In this document: positions 36,727 to 46,465 of the stretch, piece after piece
How the letters are laid out: each line of letters begins with the position of its first letter
How positions within the stretch are numbered: position 1 is the first letter of the stretch
Origin: Pseudomonadota bacterium
Lineage (GTDB): Bacteria > Pseudomonadota > Gammaproteobacteria > Burkholderiales > Rhodocyclaceae
Reading direction: 5' to 3'
Assembly (NCBI GenBank): GCA_018241725.1
Contig: JAFEDI010000046.1
Coordinates: 62,001 to 126,000 of the forward strand
Length of the DNA: 64,000 nt
Made by a program: the position numbers and the translations under genes
Notes under the pieces: generated by a model
Seen by the model: only the letters and a program-made list of their open reading frames with translations
Told to the model about the DNA's origin: nothing
The model's database searches: none

Positions 36727-38286
36727 ATGAAAGATCCTTTTCGCACCTATCGAAAGTACGTTTATATTGCAGCGCGCCAGACAATTGGGACACAGCAACG
36801 GCATAATCCGGAACCGCCGCCGACCGCGCCTGTCTTCGCCAACACCTTGAAACGAATTACCTCCCGCCTTGTCCGCAGGCTGGCCCTGCTGCTGCCACTC
36901 ATCCTCATTGGCCACGCCCATGGCGAAGAGCTGCCGGCGGCGCTCGATGCCAGCCTCGCCCGTGCAGGCATCCCGCGCGCCGCAGTTGCGGTGCTCGTGC
37001 AGGATGTGGCCGGCGGCCCCGCGCTGCTGGATCACCGCAGCACCGAGGCCATGAATCCCGCCTCGGTAATGAAACTGGTCACCGCCTTTGCCGCGCTGGA
37101 CCAGCTCGGCCCTGCATTCAGTTGGAGCACCCGCGTATCGAGCGCCGCGAGCGCGAAGCCACAGGGCGGCACCCTGCCCGGTGACCTCTTCGTCACCGGC
37201 GGCGGCGACCCACGCCTGTCACGGGAACGACTGTGGCTACTGCTGCGCGATCTGCGGGCCCAAGGGATCCGGCGCATCGCCGGCGACGTGATTACTGACC
37301 GCTCGTTCTTCAGGCTCCCTCCCCACGACCCGGGAGCTTTCGACCGGCGCCCGCTACGCCCCTACAACGTCGGCCCGGACGCACTGAGCGTGGATTACGG
37401 CGCGGTGAGCGTCCGTTTCAGACCTTCCGCAGACAGCGTCAACGCCACCATTGACCCGCTGCCCACTGGCCTGTCGCTGAACAGCAACATCCGCCGGGTG
37501 GGGAACGGCGACTGCGGCGACCCGACCGCCCAGCTCAACGCAACGACCTCGATAAGCCCCGGCAGCGGCACCCGCTTACACATCGAAGGCAAGCTGCCAC
37601 TCGCCTGCACCGACAATTTCGACTGGAACTTCGCTCCGTTGCCGCCGGACCAGCTCTTCGAAGGTCTGTTTCGCAGCCTGTGGCGCGAACTGGGCGGGGA
37701 ACTGGACGGGCACTTCCGGAACGGACAGACGCCGCCCGATGCGCACCTGCTCGCCGAAAGCCGTTCCGCCAGCCTTCCCGAGGTGCTGCGCGACATGAAC
37801 AAATGGTCGAACAACGTGATCGCGCGGACCCTCCTCGCCACACTCGGTGCAACGGCGGAACCCGGGGAAGACTCGCCCACCGCGGGAGCCCGGCGGGTCG
37901 CACGCAGTCTCGCGGCAAACGGTATCGACACGGACCAATTGGTGATCGAGAACGGTGCGGGCCTGTCGCGCACCGAACGCATCACCGCGCGCAGCCTCGG
38001 ACAATTGCTCGTGGCCGCCTGGCAAAGCCGCACAATGCCGGAACTCATCGCGTCGCTACCGATCGCCGGCATCGACGGCACCGCCAGCAAGCGCCTGGTG
38101 GGCAGCCCGGCGCAGGGCTCGGCCCACGTCAAGACCGGCACGCTGGACGGAGTACGCAGTCTGGCCGGCTACGTGCTGGCCCGCAACGGACACCGCTACG
38201 CCGTGGTACTGCTGATCAACCATCCCAACGCCAGCGCCGGCCGCGACAGCCAGGACGCGATATTGGAATGGGTGGCAAACCGCTGA
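36727..38286 (+). CDS. dacB: D-alanyl-D-alanine carboxypeptidase/endopeptidase (PBP4 type)
   Basis: 519 aa at the longest ATG. Peptidase S13 motifs: SxxK at S113-K116 (NPASVMKLV), SNN (KWSNNVIAR) and KTG (HVKTGTLDGV). A signal peptide (RLALLLPLILIGHAHG) lies at about 51-66, unusually far from this ATG; an in-frame TTG at 36847 would place it normally, so the true start may be there. The periplasmic enzyme trims or cleaves peptidoglycan cross-links. It is divergent from petA and convergent with DUF2237. Confidence 0.9.
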   Translation: MKDPFRTYRKYVYIAARQTIGTQQRHNPEPPPTAPVFANTLKRITSRLVRRLALLLPLILIGHAHGEELPAALDASLARAGIPRAAVAVLVQDVAGGPALLDHRSTEAMNPASVMKLVTAFAALDQLGPAFSWSTRVSSAASAKPQGGTLPGDLFVTGGGDPRLSRERLWLLLRDLRAQGIRRIAGDVITDRSFFRLPPHDPGAFDRRPLRPYNVGPDALSVDYGAVSVRFRPSADSVNATIDPLPTGLSLNSNIRRVGNGDCGDPTAQLNATTSISPGSGTRLHIEGKLPLACTDNFDWNFAPLPPDQLFEGLFRSLWRELGGELDGHFRNGQTPPDAHLLAESRSASLPEVLRDMNKWSNNVIARTLLATLGATAEPGEDSPTAGARRVARSLAANGIDTDQLVIENGAGLSRTERITARSLGQLLVAAWQSRTMPELIASLPIAGIDGTASKRLVGSPAQGSAHVKTGTLDGVRSLAGYVLARNGHRYAVVLLINHPNASAGRDSQDAILEWVANR

Positions 38287-38305
38287 GAATCCGGGATCAC
38301 GTCAA

Positions 38306-38695
38306 TCAACCCTTGTAGGCGTGCTCGCGGAGCGCCTCGAGGGGAATCACGTCGAGGGCGGCAATGTGGGTCGCGGCCAGGACCACTGGGGGCGCATAGC
38401 CGGCCTCCCAAGCCTCCCGCCAGCGTACCGCACACAGACACCAGCGATCGCCCGGCTTGAGGCCGGAGAAGCGAAACTCGGGGCGCGGCGTGTTCAAGTC
38501 GTTGCCGCGCATTGCACTGAAACGCAGGAACTCGGCCGACACCCTTACGCAGACGTGATGGCGACCGAGATCATCTGGACTGGCATCGCAACAGCCGGTA
38601 CGCTCCCAGCCGGTCAGCGGATCGTAGCTGCAGGCCAGCAGCGGCCCACCCAGCACGTTCAGGGCATTGCTGACAGGAAGATCTTCAGTGCTCAA
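38306..38695 (-). CDS. DUF2237 family protein
   Basis: 129 aa if started at the TTG at 38695, which overlaps the galE stop as TTGA. Conserved features: [28 protein letters not shown] split over the first 30 residues, [27 protein letters not shown] and ALREHAYKG at the end. Three Cys-containing motifs might bind metal. Function is unknown. It is translationally coupled to galE. Confidence 0.8.
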   Translation of the reverse strand: MSTEDLPVSNALNVLGGPLLACSYDPLTGWERTGCCDASPDDLGRHHVCVRVSAEFLRFSAMRGNDLNTPRPEFRFSGLKPGDRWCLCAVRWREAWEAGYAPPVVLAATHIAALDVIPLEALREHAYKG

Positions 38696-39711
38696 TCGGG
38701 ATACCCCTGGGGATTGGAACTCTGCCAGCGCCAGGCGTCGGCACACATCTGCTCGATGCCACGGGCCGCCCGCCAGCCAAGTTCGCGCTCGGCAAGACCG
38801 GGTTCCGCATAGCACTTGGCCACATCGCCGGGGCGCCGCGCAGCGATCTCGTAAGCGATCTTGCGACCACTGGCATCTTCAAAAGCCTTCACGACCTCCA
38901 GCACGCTGTAGCCGCGCCCCGTCCCCAAATTGACCGTCAGGACGCCCGGACGTTCCGTCAGGCGCCGTACCGCCGCCACGTGGCCGACTGCCAGATCCAC
39001 GACATGGATGTAGTCCCGCACGCCGGTTCCGTCCGGGGTCGGATAGTCGCCACCGAAAACCCGCAGTTGCGGCAAACGTCCCACAGCCACCTGGCTGACG
39101 TAGGGCATCAGATTGTTGGGCAAGCCGTTCGGATCTTCGCCGATGCGGCCGGATGGATGAGCGCCGACCGGATTGAAATAGCGCAACAAGGCCACCCGCC
39201 ATTCGGGATCCGCCGCCGCCAGATCGGACAGCACGAACTCCATCATCCACTTGGTGCGGCCATAGGGATTGGTCGGACCGGTGGGGAAATCCTCGCGGAT
39301 CGGCACGCTGGCCGGGTCGCCATAGACCGTTGCAGACGAGCTGAAGACCAGGGACTTGACGCCTGCCTCGGCCATCACTTCGGCCAGCGCCACCGTCCCG
39401 GCGATATTGTTCTCGTAGTACAGCAGCGGCTTGGCCACCGACTCACCGACCGCCTTGAGGGCCGCAAAGTGGATTACCGAATCGATGGCGTGGGCACGGA
39501 AGACCTCGCGCATCGCCGCCTTGTCGCGGACATCCACATGATGCACGGCAACCAACGCACGCCCGGCAATCTCTTCAACGCGGCGCAGAGCCTCCGGCTT
39601 GCTGTTGCAGAAATTGTCCACGACGACGACATCGTAGCCGGCGGCCAACAATTCGACGCAGGTATGGGACCCGATGTAACCGGCTCCGCCGGTGACGAGG
39701 ATAGTGGGCAT
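38692..39711 (-). CDS. galE: UDP-glucose 4-epimerase
   Basis: 339 aa. NAD-binding GGAGYIGSH at the N-terminus; catalytic triad S125/S126 region ([10 protein letters not shown]), Y150 and K154 (NPYGRTKW). It interconverts UDP-glucose and UDP-galactose for polysaccharide and LPS precursors. It is followed by DUF2237 with a 4-bp overlap. Confidence 0.95.
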   Translation of the reverse strand: MPTILVTGGAGYIGSHTCVELLAAGYDVVVVDNFCNSKPEALRRVEEIAGRALVAVHHVDVRDKAAMREVFRAHAIDSVIHFAALKAVGESVAKPLLYYENNIAGTVALAEVMAEAGVKSLVFSSSATVYGDPASVPIREDFPTGPTNPYGRTKWMMEFVLSDLAAADPEWRVALLRYFNPVGAHPSGRIGEDPNGLPNNLMPYVSQVAVGRLPQLRVFGGDYPTPDGTGVRDYIHVVDLAVGHVAAVRRLTERPGVLTVNLGTGRGYSVLEVVKAFEDASGRKIAYEIAARRPGDVAKCYAEPGLAERELGWRAARGIEQMCADAWRWQSSNPQGYPD

Positions 39712-39781
39712 GCAGATTTCCGGGTGGCAGATAATGCCAGGATGATACCGCGAGACACGCCCTCACCGGCACCGCCAGGTC

Positions 39782-40981
39782 TCAGATCGCGCCCTGCTCC
39801 CTCAAGACGGCAATGGCCTCATCCACGTAACCCAAGCCGCGCAGGATCTCATCGGTGTGTTCGCCAAGGCCGGGCCCCAGCCATTCCGTCGAGCCGGGTG
39901 TAACAGTCAGGCGCGGCACGACCCCCGGGATGCGCATCGGCGTACCGTCGGGGAGATGCACCGATTCGAACATGCTGCGGGCGATGAACTGCGGATCACG
40001 GAACATGTCCGCCACCGAGAACACCGAACTGGCCGGCACCTCCGCGGCCTCCATCGCCGCCAGCACGACGTCGCCATCGCGCTCCGCCACCCACGCATCG
40101 ATCACCGCGTAGATCTCGGCTGCACGACGGTCGCGGCCGGCGTTGTCGGCGAGGTCCGGCGCTTCCGCCAGATCCTGCCGGCCGATCGCCGACATCAAAC
40201 GCTTGAAGATCGCATCGCCGTTGCCGCCGATGATGATGTGGCGTCCGTCTCGCGTGGTATGAGTATTTGACGGCGTGATGCCCGGCATAATGTTGCCGGT
40301 GCGCTCACGCACGAAACCCGCCACGTCGAACTCCGGCACCATGCTCTCCATCATCGCGAACACAGCTTCGTAGAGCGCCACATCGACCACCTGGCCGGCG
40401 CCACCATTCACCTCCCGATGGCGCAGCGCCATCAACGCGCCGATGGCCGCCCACAGGGCCGCGATGGAATCGCCGATGGAGATGCCGGTACGCACCGGCG
40501 GACGATCCGGAAAGCCGCTGATGTAACGCAGCCCGCCCATCGACTCACCGATCGCTCCGAAGCCCGGGCGATCCTTGTACGGCCCGGTCTGGCCGAAACC
40601 CGACAGGCGCACCATCACCAGGCCGGGGTTGGCCGCCGACAGCACGTCCCAGCCAAGGCCCAGCTTTTCCAGCACCCCGGGACGGAAATTCTCGACGACG
40701 ATGTCCGCCTCCGCCGCCAGCCGGCGCACGATGGCCAGACCTTCCGGATGCTTCAGGTTCGCAGTCAGCGACTTCTTGTTGCGGGCCTGCACCGACCACC
40801 ACAGGGATGTGCCCTCATGGAGCTTGCGCCACTTGCGCAGCGGGTCTCCACCGTCCGGCGCTTCGACCTTGACGACCTCAGCGCCGAATTCGGCAAGGAT
40901 GCGGGTACAGAATGGCCCGGCGATCAGGGTGCCGAGCTCCAGCACCTTGACCCCGGCAAGGGGTTTGACTTCCTGGCTCAT
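39782..40981 (-). CDS. Class III (CaiB/BaiF) CoA-transferase
   Basis: 399 aa. Opens PLAGVKVLELGTLIAGPFCTR, then EVVKVEAPDGGDPLRKWR, NKKSLTANLKHPEG and ENFRPGVLEKLGL, which are family III markers. GFGAIGESMGGLRYISG and the VDVALYEAVFAMM segment also match. These enzymes move CoA between carboxylic acids via a mixed-anhydride Asp intermediate. Substrate cannot be set from sequence; succinate-dependent or formyl-CoA type are both possible. It is 31 bp downstream of recR. Confidence 0.88.
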   Translation of the reverse strand: MSQEVKPLAGVKVLELGTLIAGPFCTRILAEFGAEVVKVEAPDGGDPLRKWRKLHEGTSLWWSVQARNKKSLTANLKHPEGLAIVRRLAAEADIVVENFRPGVLEKLGLGWDVLSAANPGLVMVRLSGFGQTGPYKDRPGFGAIGESMGGLRYISGFPDRPPVRTGISIGDSIAALWAAIGALMALRHREVNGGAGQVVDVALYEAVFAMMESMVPEFDVAGFVRERTGNIMPGITPSNTHTTRDGRHIIIGGNGDAIFKRLMSAIGRQDLAEAPDLADNAGRDRRAAEIYAVIDAWVAERDGDVVLAAMEAAEVPASSVFSVADMFRDPQFIARSMFESVHLPDGTPMRIPGVVPRLTVTPGSTEWLGPGLGEHTDEILRGLGYVDEAIAVLREQGAI

Positions 40982-41012
40982 GGACAGCCTCGCGGCGAAA
41001 GACGGAGAAAGG

Positions 41013-41609
41013 CTAAAGCGAGCGACGCTCGACCAGCGCCTGGGCGATAGTGCCGGTATCCGTGTGCTCCAGCTCGCCGCCGACCGGGATGCCGCGTGCG
41101 ATGCGGCTGACCTTGATGCCTCGGCTGCGCAGGAGTTCGGAGATCATATGGGCGGTCGCCTCGCCCTCGTTGGTGAAGTTGGTGGCGAGGATCACTTCCT
41201 GCACCACACCGTCGCAGGCGCGATGCAGGAACTTCTCGAGCCCCAGCTCACGTGGCCCGATGCCGTCGAGGGGCGACAGGCGCCCCATCAGCACGTAATA
41301 CAGGCCGTGGTAGCTATGCGTCTGCTCCAGCATGGCCAGATCGGCCGGCATCTCGACTACACACAACTGGGTCGCATCCCTTTGGGGATTGGCGCAGCGG
41401 CTGCAAACCTCTTCTTCGCAGAAGGTGTTGCAGCGGGAGCAATGGCGCAGCACTTCGAGCGCGTGCCCGAGGGCTGTCGCCAATCGCGCCGCGCCGCGCT
41501 GATCCCGCTGCAGCAGATGGAAGGCCATCCGCTGGGCCGATTTCGGCCCCACGCCCGGCAGGCAGCGCAGGGCCTCGATCAGGACGTCGAGAGTGGACGG
41601 CGAACTCAT
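41013..41609 (-). CDS. recR: Recombination mediator RecR
   Basis: 198 aa. Helix-hairpin-helix ([21 protein letters not shown]), a four-Cys zinc motif ([16 protein letters not shown]) and a Toprim domain ([16 protein letters not shown]). It works with RecFO in loading RecA at gaps. It is third in the conserved order dnaX-ybaB-recR. Confidence 0.97.
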   Translation of the reverse strand: MSSPSTLDVLIEALRCLPGVGPKSAQRMAFHLLQRDQRGAARLATALGHALEVLRHCSRCNTFCEEEVCSRCANPQRDATQLCVVEMPADLAMLEQTHSYHGLYYVLMGRLSPLDGIGPRELGLEKFLHRACDGVVQEVILATNFTNEGEATAHMISELLRSRGIKVSRIARGIPVGGELEHTDTGTIAQALVERRSL

Positions 41610-41645
41610 CGAGCAGCCTGCCGACGGGAGCGCGTCATGCGCCGT

Positions 41646-41969
41646 TCAGAACGGCAGCTTGAAGCCGGGGGGCAGGTTCAGCCCGGCAGTGAAGCCGGAC
41701 ATCTTCTCCTGGGTTGTCGTCTCGACCCGGCGCACGGCGTCATTCACCGCCGCGGCGATCAGGTCTTCCAGCATTTCCTTGTCGTCCAGCACGGACGGGT
41801 CGATGCTGACGCGACGCACGTCGTACTTGCAGGTCATCGTGACCTTGACCATGCCGGCGCCGGACTGGCCTTCAACCTCGATGCCGCCGAGGCTGTCCTG
41901 CATCTTCTTCATGTTGTCCTGCATTTGCTGGGCCTGCTTCATCAGGCCGGCGATGCCGCCTTTCATCAT
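41646..41969 (-). CDS. YbaB/EbfC nucleoid-associated protein
   Basis: 107 aa. [20 protein letters not shown] with helical N-terminus, then [22 protein letters not shown], as in YbaB. It is a dimeric DNA-binding protein. It sits between dnaX (21 bp) and recR (36 bp), the standard context. Confidence 0.96.
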   Translation of the reverse strand: MMKGGIAGLMKQAQQMQDNMKKMQDSLGGIEVEGQSGAGMVKVTMTCKYDVRRVSIDPSVLDDKEMLEDLIAAAVNDAVRRVETTTQEKMSGFTAGLNLPPGFKLPF

Positions 41970-41990
41970 GGTGATGTACTCCAGATAGGT

Positions 41991-43922
41991 TCAAAGGGGT
42001 TTGACCGAGGCTTCTTCAAGCCTCGCATCGAAACGTTGGATAAGTTCGCGGACGAAGGGGTCCTGCTCGAGGGATGCGACCGCCGCAGCATGCCGTTCAG
42101 CCTTTTCGGCCTGGTTACGCTGGGCTGGCGTTTCGGTGGCGATGGTACCGACCTCGATACCGACACGGATCGGCCTGCCGAGATGCGCGCTCAACGCCTC
42201 CTGCAGGCGCTCCGCGCCACTTCGGTTGATCTGCAGCAGGTGCTGGTGGGACTCGGAAAGGCGCAGCCTGAGGCTGTCGCCCTCGACGCCCAGCAATTCG
42301 CAGTTCTGGGCCAACTGCAGATTTAGCGCGCCCAGCCCCAGCTGGTTCAGTAATCCATGCCAGTCGTCACCGGACGCCGGCAGAGCGCCGGGCATGCCAG
42401 CAGATTCGCTTGCCCTGATCGGCACCGGCTCGACAGGAGGGACCGGCTTGACCCGCTCAACCTGAGCCGAGCGCGGCTCGGAATGGCGGACGGGAGAAAG
42501 CTCATCGGCCTCGGGTGGCAGATCCTCCCACGGCGGAACGCTGCTGCCGTAATCCGATGACGCCTCCCGCGGCGTCGCGACTGCAGGTTCTGCACGTGGC
42601 GGCTCCACTGGCGGTGGAGTCTCGACGGGTTTCGGCGGAGTGCGCACCTCATCGAGGCGGCCTCCTGACGGCTCCGGCATGGTCACAGGAGGCCGAGCAG
42701 TTTGAACGGGCACAACAGCCGGCGCAGGCGCGATACCGGCAACGGCACGCGGCACGGCAGGGCGCTGTGCGGCCTCCGGCAACGGCCGGCCCTGCCCTGC
42801 TCCGCCACCGCCGGCCAGTACGCCACCGAGCGCTGCCGGCTGCTCCGGCCGGAATGCGAACAGGCGCAGCAGCGTCATCGAGAAACCGGTGACATCGTCC
42901 GGCGCCAGCGGCAATTCGTCCCGCCCGTGCACCGCGATCTGGTAAGCCAGCTGCAGGAATTCCGCGTCGAAGGCTTCGATGTAGGGCGCCAGCCGGCTGG
43001 CTTCACTCTCGTCGGCCAGCGCTGCCGGTGCCATCTGGCCCAGCGCGATGCGGTGAATGAGGCCGGCCAGCGACTGCAGCGCAGACTCGAAGGACAGACT
43101 GCGTGCCTCCATGACCTCGACGGTCGCCATCAGCGCCTGCACGTCGTTGCTGCGCAACGCATCAAGGACGGCATACAGGTGATCGTCACCCACTGTACCG
43201 AGCATGTCCTGCACAGCCAGCTCTTCCACCTTGCCGGCACCGTGGGCGATGGCTTGGTCGAGCAAGGACAGGGAGTCCCGCATCGAGCCGTTGGCTGCCT
43301 TTGCGATGTGGCGCAGCGCGCCCAGCTCGAAAGGTACGCCCTCGGCCTCCAGCAAGCGCGTCAGGTGGCCAATGATGTGCCCAGGCGGCATCTGCTTGAG
43401 ATTGAATTGCAGGCAGCGGGACAGCACGGTGACCGGGATCTTCTGTGGATCGGTGGTCGCGATGATGAACTTGACGTGCTCGGGCGGCTCCTCCAGGGTC
43501 TTCAGCATTGCATTGAAGGCATGCCCGGTGAGCATGTGCACTTCGTCGATCATGTAGACCTTGTAGCGCCCCTGAACCGGCGCATAGACCGCCTGCTCGA
43601 GCAGCGCCGCCATGTCGTCCACCCCACGGTTGGACGCCGCATCCATTTCCACGTAGTCGGGGAAGCGGTCCGCGTCGATGGCTGTGCAGGCCGAACACTG
43701 GTTGCACGGCGTCGCCGTCACACCCGTCTCGCAGTTGAGCGCTTTGGCCAGGATCCGCGAGATGGTCGTCTTGCCGACCCCCCGCGTACCGGTGAACAAA
43801 TAGGCGTGATGCAGGCGTCCCGTGGACAGCGCATGGGTCAGCGCACGCACGACATGCTCCTGCCCGACGAGCGTCTCGAAACTGCGCGGGCGCCACTTGC
43901 GGGCAAGTACTTGGTAAGCCAT
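41991..43922 (-). CDS. dnaX: DNA polymerase III subunits gamma and tau
   Basis: 643 aa. AAA+ clamp-loader module with Walker A GTRGVGKTTIS, zinc-binding CETGVTATPCNQCSAC and MIDEVHMLTG/sensor TTDPQKIPVTVLSRC. The region from about 370 to 500 is Pro/Ala-rich linker. The C-terminal tau domain (WHGLLNQLGLGALNLQLAQ) binds the polymerase. I see no A-rich slippery run in the linker on the coding strand, so gamma may not be made by E. coli-type frameshifting. Confidence 0.96.
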   Translation of the reverse strand: MAYQVLARKWRPRSFETLVGQEHVVRALTHALSTGRLHHAYLFTGTRGVGKTTISRILAKALNCETGVTATPCNQCSACTAIDADRFPDYVEMDAASNRGVDDMAALLEQAVYAPVQGRYKVYMIDEVHMLTGHAFNAMLKTLEEPPEHVKFIIATTDPQKIPVTVLSRCLQFNLKQMPPGHIIGHLTRLLEAEGVPFELGALRHIAKAANGSMRDSLSLLDQAIAHGAGKVEELAVQDMLGTVGDDHLYAVLDALRSNDVQALMATVEVMEARSLSFESALQSLAGLIHRIALGQMAPAALADESEASRLAPYIEAFDAEFLQLAYQIAVHGRDELPLAPDDVTGFSMTLLRLFAFRPEQPAALGGVLAGGGGAGQGRPLPEAAQRPAVPRAVAGIAPAPAVVPVQTARPPVTMPEPSGGRLDEVRTPPKPVETPPPVEPPRAEPAVATPREASSDYGSSVPPWEDLPPEADELSPVRHSEPRSAQVERVKPVPPVEPVPIRASESAGMPGALPASGDDWHGLLNQLGLGALNLQLAQNCELLGVEGDSLRLRLSESHQHLLQINRSGAERLQEALSAHLGRPIRVGIEVGTIATETPAQRNQAEKAERHAAAVASLEQDPFVRELIQRFDARLEEASVKPL

Positions 43923-43984
43923 GGCGGGATTCTAGCAGGCCGCCCGTCGGTCAGTCCGACGGATACGGGTAAGGGGATGCAGAA

Positions 43985-44026
43985 ACACAAAAACAAAAAG
44001 GGCGTCCTCTATTGGGACGCCCTTTT
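43985..44026 (-). terminator. Terminator of the 4.5S RNA gene
   Basis: 12-bp stem AAAAGGGCGTCC / GGACGCCCTTTT (43996-44007, 44015-44026) with a 7-nt loop; on the minus strand a long T-rich tract follows (complement of 43982-43999). It also separates ffs from dnaX. Confidence 0.88.
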
Positions 44027-44037
44027 CTGAATTCGGG

Positions 44038-44137
<100 letters not shown>

Positions 44138-44142
44138 GACGC

Positions 44143-44151
44143 ATTCTAACA
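44143..44151 (-). promoter_or_regulatory. Extended -10 promoter of ffs
   Basis: TGTTAGAAT on the minus strand matches TGnTATAAT-type extended -10, six bases before the predicted 5' end of 4.5S RNA. The -35 region is poor. It lies between the cpxA stop and ffs. Confidence 0.6.
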
Positions 44152-44168
44152 GTTTGCTCCCGCCGCGC

Positions 44169-45602
44169 CTAATCCTTTCGGAAATTCAGAGGCAGGCGGA
44201 TATCGACCACCAGCCCGCCGCCGTCCCGGTTGCGGGCACAGATCTCTCCGCCATGAGCCGTCACCGCCCGCCGGGCGATGGCCAGACCGAGCCCGAAGCC
44301 ACCTGCGGAGCTCCCGTTCACAGCCCGGTAAAAGGGCTCGAAGATCGCCTCCAGATCACTGTCCGGCACCCCCGGCCCTCGATCGGCGACCCGCAGTACG
44401 AACTGCCCCTGCTCCACCCAGGCCTCGACATCCACGCCGCTGCCTTCAGCCGTGTATTTCACTGCGTTGCGGATCACGTTCTCGAAGGCACGCTGGATCA
44501 ATTCGCCGCGGACCCGCAGTTCCGCCTCACCCCGCCCGACAAAACGCAGTTCGCGGCCTTTCGACTGGGCTTCAAAACGGGCGTCATCGGCTATCACCGC
44601 GGCGAAGTCCACCAACTCAAGCGCATCTTCCCTGCTGTCGCGGGTGCCCGCATCCAGCCGCGCGATGGTCAGCAACTGACCGACCATTTCGTCAAGCCGC
44701 ACAGCCTCGCGTTCGATACGGTCCAGCGTCACATCGAGCTTGGCGGGGTCCTGTCGCGCCAGCCCGATGGCCACCTGCAAGCGCGCCAGCGGCGAGCGCA
44801 GCTCATGAGAGACATCGTGCAGCAGACGGCGCTGGGCGCCGATCAGGGATTGCAGCTGCTGCGCCATACGATCGAAGTCCTGGCCGAGGTCGGCAATCTC
44901 GTCACGCCGCGCACCCATCAGTGGCTTGACACGGGTCTCCAGCCGGCCTTCGGCAATGGCCCCCAGCGCCCAGCTCAGGTTTCTGATCGGCTTGGACAGA
45001 TACCAGGCCAGCAGCGCACTGAACGCCACACTGGTCAACAGGCCGACTCCCACCGGCATCCACAGACTCGGCTCGGCCGGCCGACCGAAGCCTGGACGAA
45101 ATTCCCGCGGTGGCTCACCCGGCGGTCCTGCAAGACGAGACAGGGGAGGAAGCGGAGGACGCAACTCCGGCCCGCCCGCCGGCACGAACAGCAACCAGCT
45201 GCCACCGCCGGCCGGCAACTCGACCAGACGTGCGGCCCGATGCACCTCGCCCAGCGCAGCCTGCTGCCTGGCGGCGGCCACCGACTCGGGGGTCGTCGTC
45301 CGTCCGAGCAGGTCATCGCCCTTCGCATCCACCACCAGCAGCTGCGGCCAGTGCTCGCGCGACAGCTCGGTCAGCATGGACCGCAAGGCAGCCGGCCCGC
45401 CGTGGCGCAATACGGACTCTGCCACGGCCACCGCCGTCGTCGCCCTCCCGCCCCCCGCGACGAAGGGATCCCGCTCCCGCCGGAGACGCTCGATCTCGCT
45501 CTGATGGTGAAACCACACGGCGGTCCCGACACCAGCTCCGGCCAGCAGCAGCGCCAGCCAGAACGCGAAGAAGAACTTCCAGAACAACCGGCCCAGTCTC
45601 AT
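44169..45602 (-). CDS. cpxA: CpxA-type envelope stress sensor kinase
   Basis: 477 aa from MRLGRLFWKFFFAFWLALLL. Transmembrane helices at about 8-28 and 180-200 flank a periplasmic sensor of about 150 residues. HAMP, then H-box LLHDVSHELRSPLARLQ close to that of E. coli CpxA, and an HATPase with N-box and ATP-lid GGFGLGLAIARRAV. It overlaps the cpxR stop by 4 bp. CpxP/BepA-type genes lie divergently, with matching operator sites, which supports the Cpx assignment over RstB or other OmpR-partner kinases. Confidence 0.85.
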   Translation of the reverse strand: MRLGRLFWKFFFAFWLALLLAGAGVGTAVWFHHQSEIERLRRERDPFVAGGGRATTAVAVAESVLRHGGPAALRSMLTELSREHWPQLLVVDAKGDDLLGRTTTPESVAAARQQAALGEVHRAARLVELPAGGGSWLLFVPAGGPELRPPLPPLSRLAGPPGEPPREFRPGFGRPAEPSLWMPVGVGLLTSVAFSALLAWYLSKPIRNLSWALGAIAEGRLETRVKPLMGARRDEIADLGQDFDRMAQQLQSLIGAQRRLLHDVSHELRSPLARLQVAIGLARQDPAKLDVTLDRIEREAVRLDEMVGQLLTIARLDAGTRDSREDALELVDFAAVIADDARFEAQSKGRELRFVGRGEAELRVRGELIQRAFENVIRNAVKYTAEGSGVDVEAWVEQGQFVLRVADRGPGVPDSDLEAIFEPFYRAVNGSSAGGFGLGLAIARRAVTAHGGEICARNRDGGGLVVDIRLPLNFRKD

Positions 45603-46291
45603 TCGCGCACCAGCTGATAACCCAGGCCCCGCACCGTCTCGATCCACGACCGTCCATCAGGGCGCGTGCCCAGCTTGTGGCGGATGCTGGAAAGGTGCAC
45701 GTCGATGCTACGGTCGAAGCGGGCCAGCGGTCGGCCCAGCCCCTGCTCGGACAGCTCCGCCTTGCTCACCACACGACCGGCGTTGCGGGCGAGCACCTCC
45801 AGCAGGTTGTATTCGGTGCTGGTCAGCTCCAGCGGCGCACCCTGCCACTGAGCACGGCGCATCTGCGGCCACATGCACAGCGCGCCGGCGAGCAGTGGCC
45901 CACCATTGGCGGTCTCGGTGGACGCCGCCGCCTGGGTCCGCCGCAGGATTGCCCGCAGGCGCGCGACGAGTTCCCTCGGTGTGCACGGCTTTGGCACGTA
46001 ATCGTCGGCCCCCAGCTCCAGCCCGACGATGCGGTCCACATCGTCGCCCTTGGCGGTCAGCATCAGCACGGGGACCTTGCTCTGGGCCCGGATTCGGCGC
46101 AGTGCCTCGATTCCGCCCACCCGCGGCATCATCACGTCAAGAACAATAATGTCATATCCACCAGCCAGAGCCGCAGCGACACCGGCCTCCCCGTCATGCA
46201 CGCAATCCGCGGCAAATCCTTCCTGCGCGATGTACTCGCTCAACATGGAAGACAGCTCCACGTCGTCGTCCACCAGCAAAACCTTGCTCAT
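45599..46291 (-). CDS. cpxR: CpxR-type response regulator (OmpR family)
   Basis: 230 aa. Receiver with phospho-Asp in IIVLDVMMPRVGG and ELGADDYVPKPCTPRELVARLRAILRR, nearly as in E. coli CpxR. The C-terminal winged helix contains LELTSTEYNLLEVLARNAGRVVSK with GLGRPLARFDRSIDVHLSSIRHKLG and ends RGLGYQLVRE. It is the first gene of cpxRA. TTTAC repeats upstream (46368-46392) probably let it control itself as well as the protease gene on the other strand. Confidence 0.87.
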   Translation of the reverse strand: MSKVLLVDDDVELSSMLSEYIAQEGFAADCVHDGEAGVAAALAGGYDIIVLDVMMPRVGGIEALRRIRAQSKVPVLMLTAKGDDVDRIVGLELGADDYVPKPCTPRELVARLRAILRRTQAAASTETANGGPLLAGALCMWPQMRRAQWQGAPLELTSTEYNLLEVLARNAGRVVSKAELSEQGLGRPLARFDRSIDVHLSSIRHKLGTRPDGRSWIETVRGLGYQLVRE

Positions 46292-46367
46292 TTCGTACCC
46301 ACCCTCATGACCTCAGCGGAAATGATACGTGCGGACGAAGCCGGGGCCACGCGCGACGGCAGGGGTT

Positions 46368-46392
46368 TTTACCCGCATTTACATCCCTTTAC
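46368..46392. promoter_or_regulatory. Triple CpxR-box-like repeat between cpxR and bepA
   Basis: TTTAC-N5-TTTAC-N5-TTTAC with starts at 46368, 46378 and 46388, an exact 10-bp period. On the minus strand it reads GTAAA-N5-GTAAA, the E. coli CpxR consensus. It lies 77 bp from cpxR and 74 bp from bepA. Confidence 0.75.
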
Positions 46393-46465
46393 ACGTCGCA
46401 AACCGGGATTAACAGCCCACTCCGTGAAGATTTCACTTATCACCAGCAGGATTTCCATCTTTGTC

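Noticed and set aside
42550-43000. Programmed frameshift in dnaX
   Set aside because: I looked for an A-rich slippery heptamer in the linker on the coding strand and found none.
45110-46465. N-terminal extension of the M48 protease frame by 452 codons
   Set aside because: It runs antisense to cpxA and cpxR and crosses the promoter; the signal peptide begins at the ATG at 46466.
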